Shown here in pieces: positions 62,649 to 64,000 of a DNA stretch of 64,000 nucleotides; position 1 is the stretch's first letter; each line of letters begins with the position of its first letter. Position numbers and translations under genes: made by a program. Source of the stretch: Hydrogenophaga crocea (lineage in GTDB: Bacteria > Pseudomonadota > Gammaproteobacteria > Burkholderiales > Burkholderiaceae_C); NCBI RefSeq assembly GCF_011388215.1, contig NZ_CP049989.1:2418001-2482000 (forward strand), given 5' to 3'. Below the pieces are notes generated by a model. That model saw only the letters and a list, made by a program, of their open reading frames with translations. It searched no databases and was not told the origin of the DNA.

Positions 62649-64000
62649 TCATTCGGGGCGGCCACCCACCAGGATGTCGCGCTGCCCGCTGCTGGTGAGC
62701 GCGCTCACCAGACCGGCGTTTTCCATGTCTTCGAGCAGGCGCGCCGCGCGGTTGTAGCCGATCTTGAGCTTGCGCTGCACGTAGGAGATGCTGGCCTTGC
62801 GGTCCTGCAGCACGATGGCCACGGCCTGGTCGTACAGCGGGTCTTTTTCACCCCCGCCCTCGCCGCCACCGTCGCCAAAGGCATCGCCGCCCTCGCCGTC
62901 AGCGGCGCCGCCATCGAGCACGCCGTCGATGTAGTCGGCCTCGCCCTGCTCTTTCAGGTAGGCCACCACACGGTGCACCTCGTCGTCGCTCACGAAAGCG
63001 CCGTGCACGCGCGTGGGAAAGCCCATGCCCGAGGGCAGGTAGAGCATGTCGCCCATGCCCAGCAGGCTTTCGGCGCCCATCTGGTCGAGGATGGTGCGGC
63101 TGTCGATCTTGCTGCTGACCTGGAAGGCGATGCGCGTGGGGATGTTGGCCTTGATCAAGCCGGTGATCACGTCCACGCTGGGGCGCTGCGTGGCGAGAAC
63201 CAGGTGGATGCCGGCGGCGCGCGCCTTCTGCGCCAGGCGCGCGATCAGCTCCTCGATCTTCTTGCCCACCACCATCATGAGGTCGGCGAGTTCGTCGATC
63301 ACCACCACGATGTAGGGCAGCCGTTCGAGCGGCTCGGGCTGCTCGGGCGTGAGCGAGAACGGGTTGCCGATGCTCTCGCCGCGGGCCTTGGCCTCGTCGA
63401 TCTTGGTGTTGAAGCCAGCGAGGTTGCGCACGCCCAGCTTGCTCATGAGCTTGTAGCGCTTCTCCATCTCGGCCACGCACCAGTTCAGGCCGTTGGCCGC
63501 GTGCTTCATGTCGGTCACGACCGGCGCGAGCAGGTGCGGAATGCCCTCGTAGACGCTCATCTCGAGCATCTTGGGGTCGATGAGCAGCAGACGCACGTCC
63601 TTGGGGTCGGCCTTGTAGAGCAGCGACAGGATCATGGCGTTGATGCCCACCGACTTGCCCGAGCCGGTGGTGCCGGCCACCAGGCAGTGCGGCATCTTCG
63701 CGAGGTCGGCCACCACGGGCTGGCCGCCGATGTCCTTGCCCAGGCCGATGGTGAGCAGCGACTTGGCGTCGTTGTAAACGGCCGAGCCCAGGATTTCGGA
63801 GAGGCGGATGGTCTGGCGCTTGGCGTTGGGCAACTCCAGCGCCATCAGGTTCTTGCCCGGGATGGTTTCGATCACGCGGATCGAGACCAGCGAGAGCGAG
63901 CGCGCGAGGTCGCGGCTCAGGTTGACGATCTGCGAGCCCTTCACGCCGGTGGCGGGCTCGATCTCGTAGCGCGTGATCACCGGGCCCGGCGCGGCCGCCA
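62649..64000 (-). CDS. ftsK: DNA translocase FtsK, C-terminal part (gene continues beyond the window)
   Basis: About 450 residues of the motor are visible: Walker [18 protein letters not shown], Walker [17 protein letters not shown], the [18 protein letters not shown] segment and the C-terminal gamma winged helix ([30 protein letters not shown]) that reads KOPS sites. A Gly/Asp/Glu-rich linker of about 25 residues before gamma is longer than usual. The frame is open to the window end, so the membrane domain lies outside. Confidence 0.95.
   Translation of the reverse strand, partial: AAAPGPVITRYEIEPATGVKGSQIVNLSRDLARSLSLVSIRVIETIPGKNLMALELPNAKRQTIRLSEILGSAVYNDAKSLLTIGLGKDIGGQPVVADLAKMPHCLVAGTTGSGKSVGINAMILSLLYKADPKDVRLLLIDPKMLEMSVYEGIPHLLAPVVTDMKHAANGLNWCVAEMEKRYKLMSKLGVRNLAGFNTKIDEAKARGESIGNPFSLTPEQPEPLERLPYIVVVIDELADLMMVVGKKIEELIARLAQKARAAGIHLVLATQRPSVDVITGLIKANIPTRIAFQVSSKIDSRTILDQMGAESLLGMGDMLYLPSGMGFPTRVHGAFVSDDEVHRVVAYLKEQGEADYIDGVLDGGAADGEGGDAFGDGGGEGGGEKDPLYDQAVAIVLQDRKASISYVQRKLKIGYNRAARLLEDMENAGLVSALTSSGQRDILVGGRPE

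Noticed and set aside
1..64000. tRNA or rRNA genes as island attachment sites
   Set aside because: No cloverleaf-like or rRNA sequence was noticed at any island border by eye; a covariance search was not possible.

Overview
The window is high-GC DNA (roughly 70 % in the housekeeping parts) from a betaproteobacterium. The family Comamonadaceae (Hydrogenophaga/Variovorax/Acidovorax type) fits best: a senABC-type selenoneine locus, rpoH preceded by a CIRCE element, and the livHMGF, lysS, rarA-lolA-ftsK neighbourhood. No rRNA, tRNA or CRISPR array was seen.

Positions 1-8503 form a selenium module. SelD (SenC), the selenosugar synthase SenB and a HAD hydrolase lie on the minus strand. The selenoneine synthase SenA diverges from them and is coupled to a phosphonate-type ABC transporter (one ATPase, two permeases), which I read as a selenium oxyanion importer. 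A FAD oxidoreductase of the kind often fused to SelD lies upstream. After it come an unknown 403-aa protein, a PQQ-type sugar dehydrogenase and an NnrU homologue.

Positions 11.6-21.4 kb are a disrupted region. A lipoprotein gene is split by an intact IS407-group element with a clean 4-bp target duplication. Two unknown genes follow, then an internally deleted IS remnant joined to a decayed nrtR fragment, then an IS3-family copy that truncates pncB. The remaining NAD-salvage locus (pncA, nrtR) diverges from an SPFH-protein/NAD-kinase-like pair across two palindromic operators.

Positions 21.5-51.8 kb are a lower-GC accessory island. It carries a DUF1643 protein, an OST-HTH protein, a Lon-like AAA+ ATPase with a small partner, and a Tn7-like transposition module (regulator, TnsA, TnsB, TnsC, two TniQ proteins). 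Two defence operons follow on the minus strand. The first is a Wadjet/MksBEFG-type condensin system (jetA-D). The second is a tightly coupled five-gene operon: SNF2 helicase, PHP-SMC-like ATPase (TrlF type), AIPR protein, DNA methyltransferase Mod and restriction helicase-nuclease Res. This second set is the best candidate for an incompletely described system.

Positions 52.4-64 kb return to core genes: CIRCE-rpoH, a 7TM-DISM sensor with a degenerate GGDEF domain, lysS, the branched-chain amino acid transporter livHMGF without its binding protein, and rarA-lolA-ftsK (ftsK runs off the end). Rho-independent terminators separate these operons.
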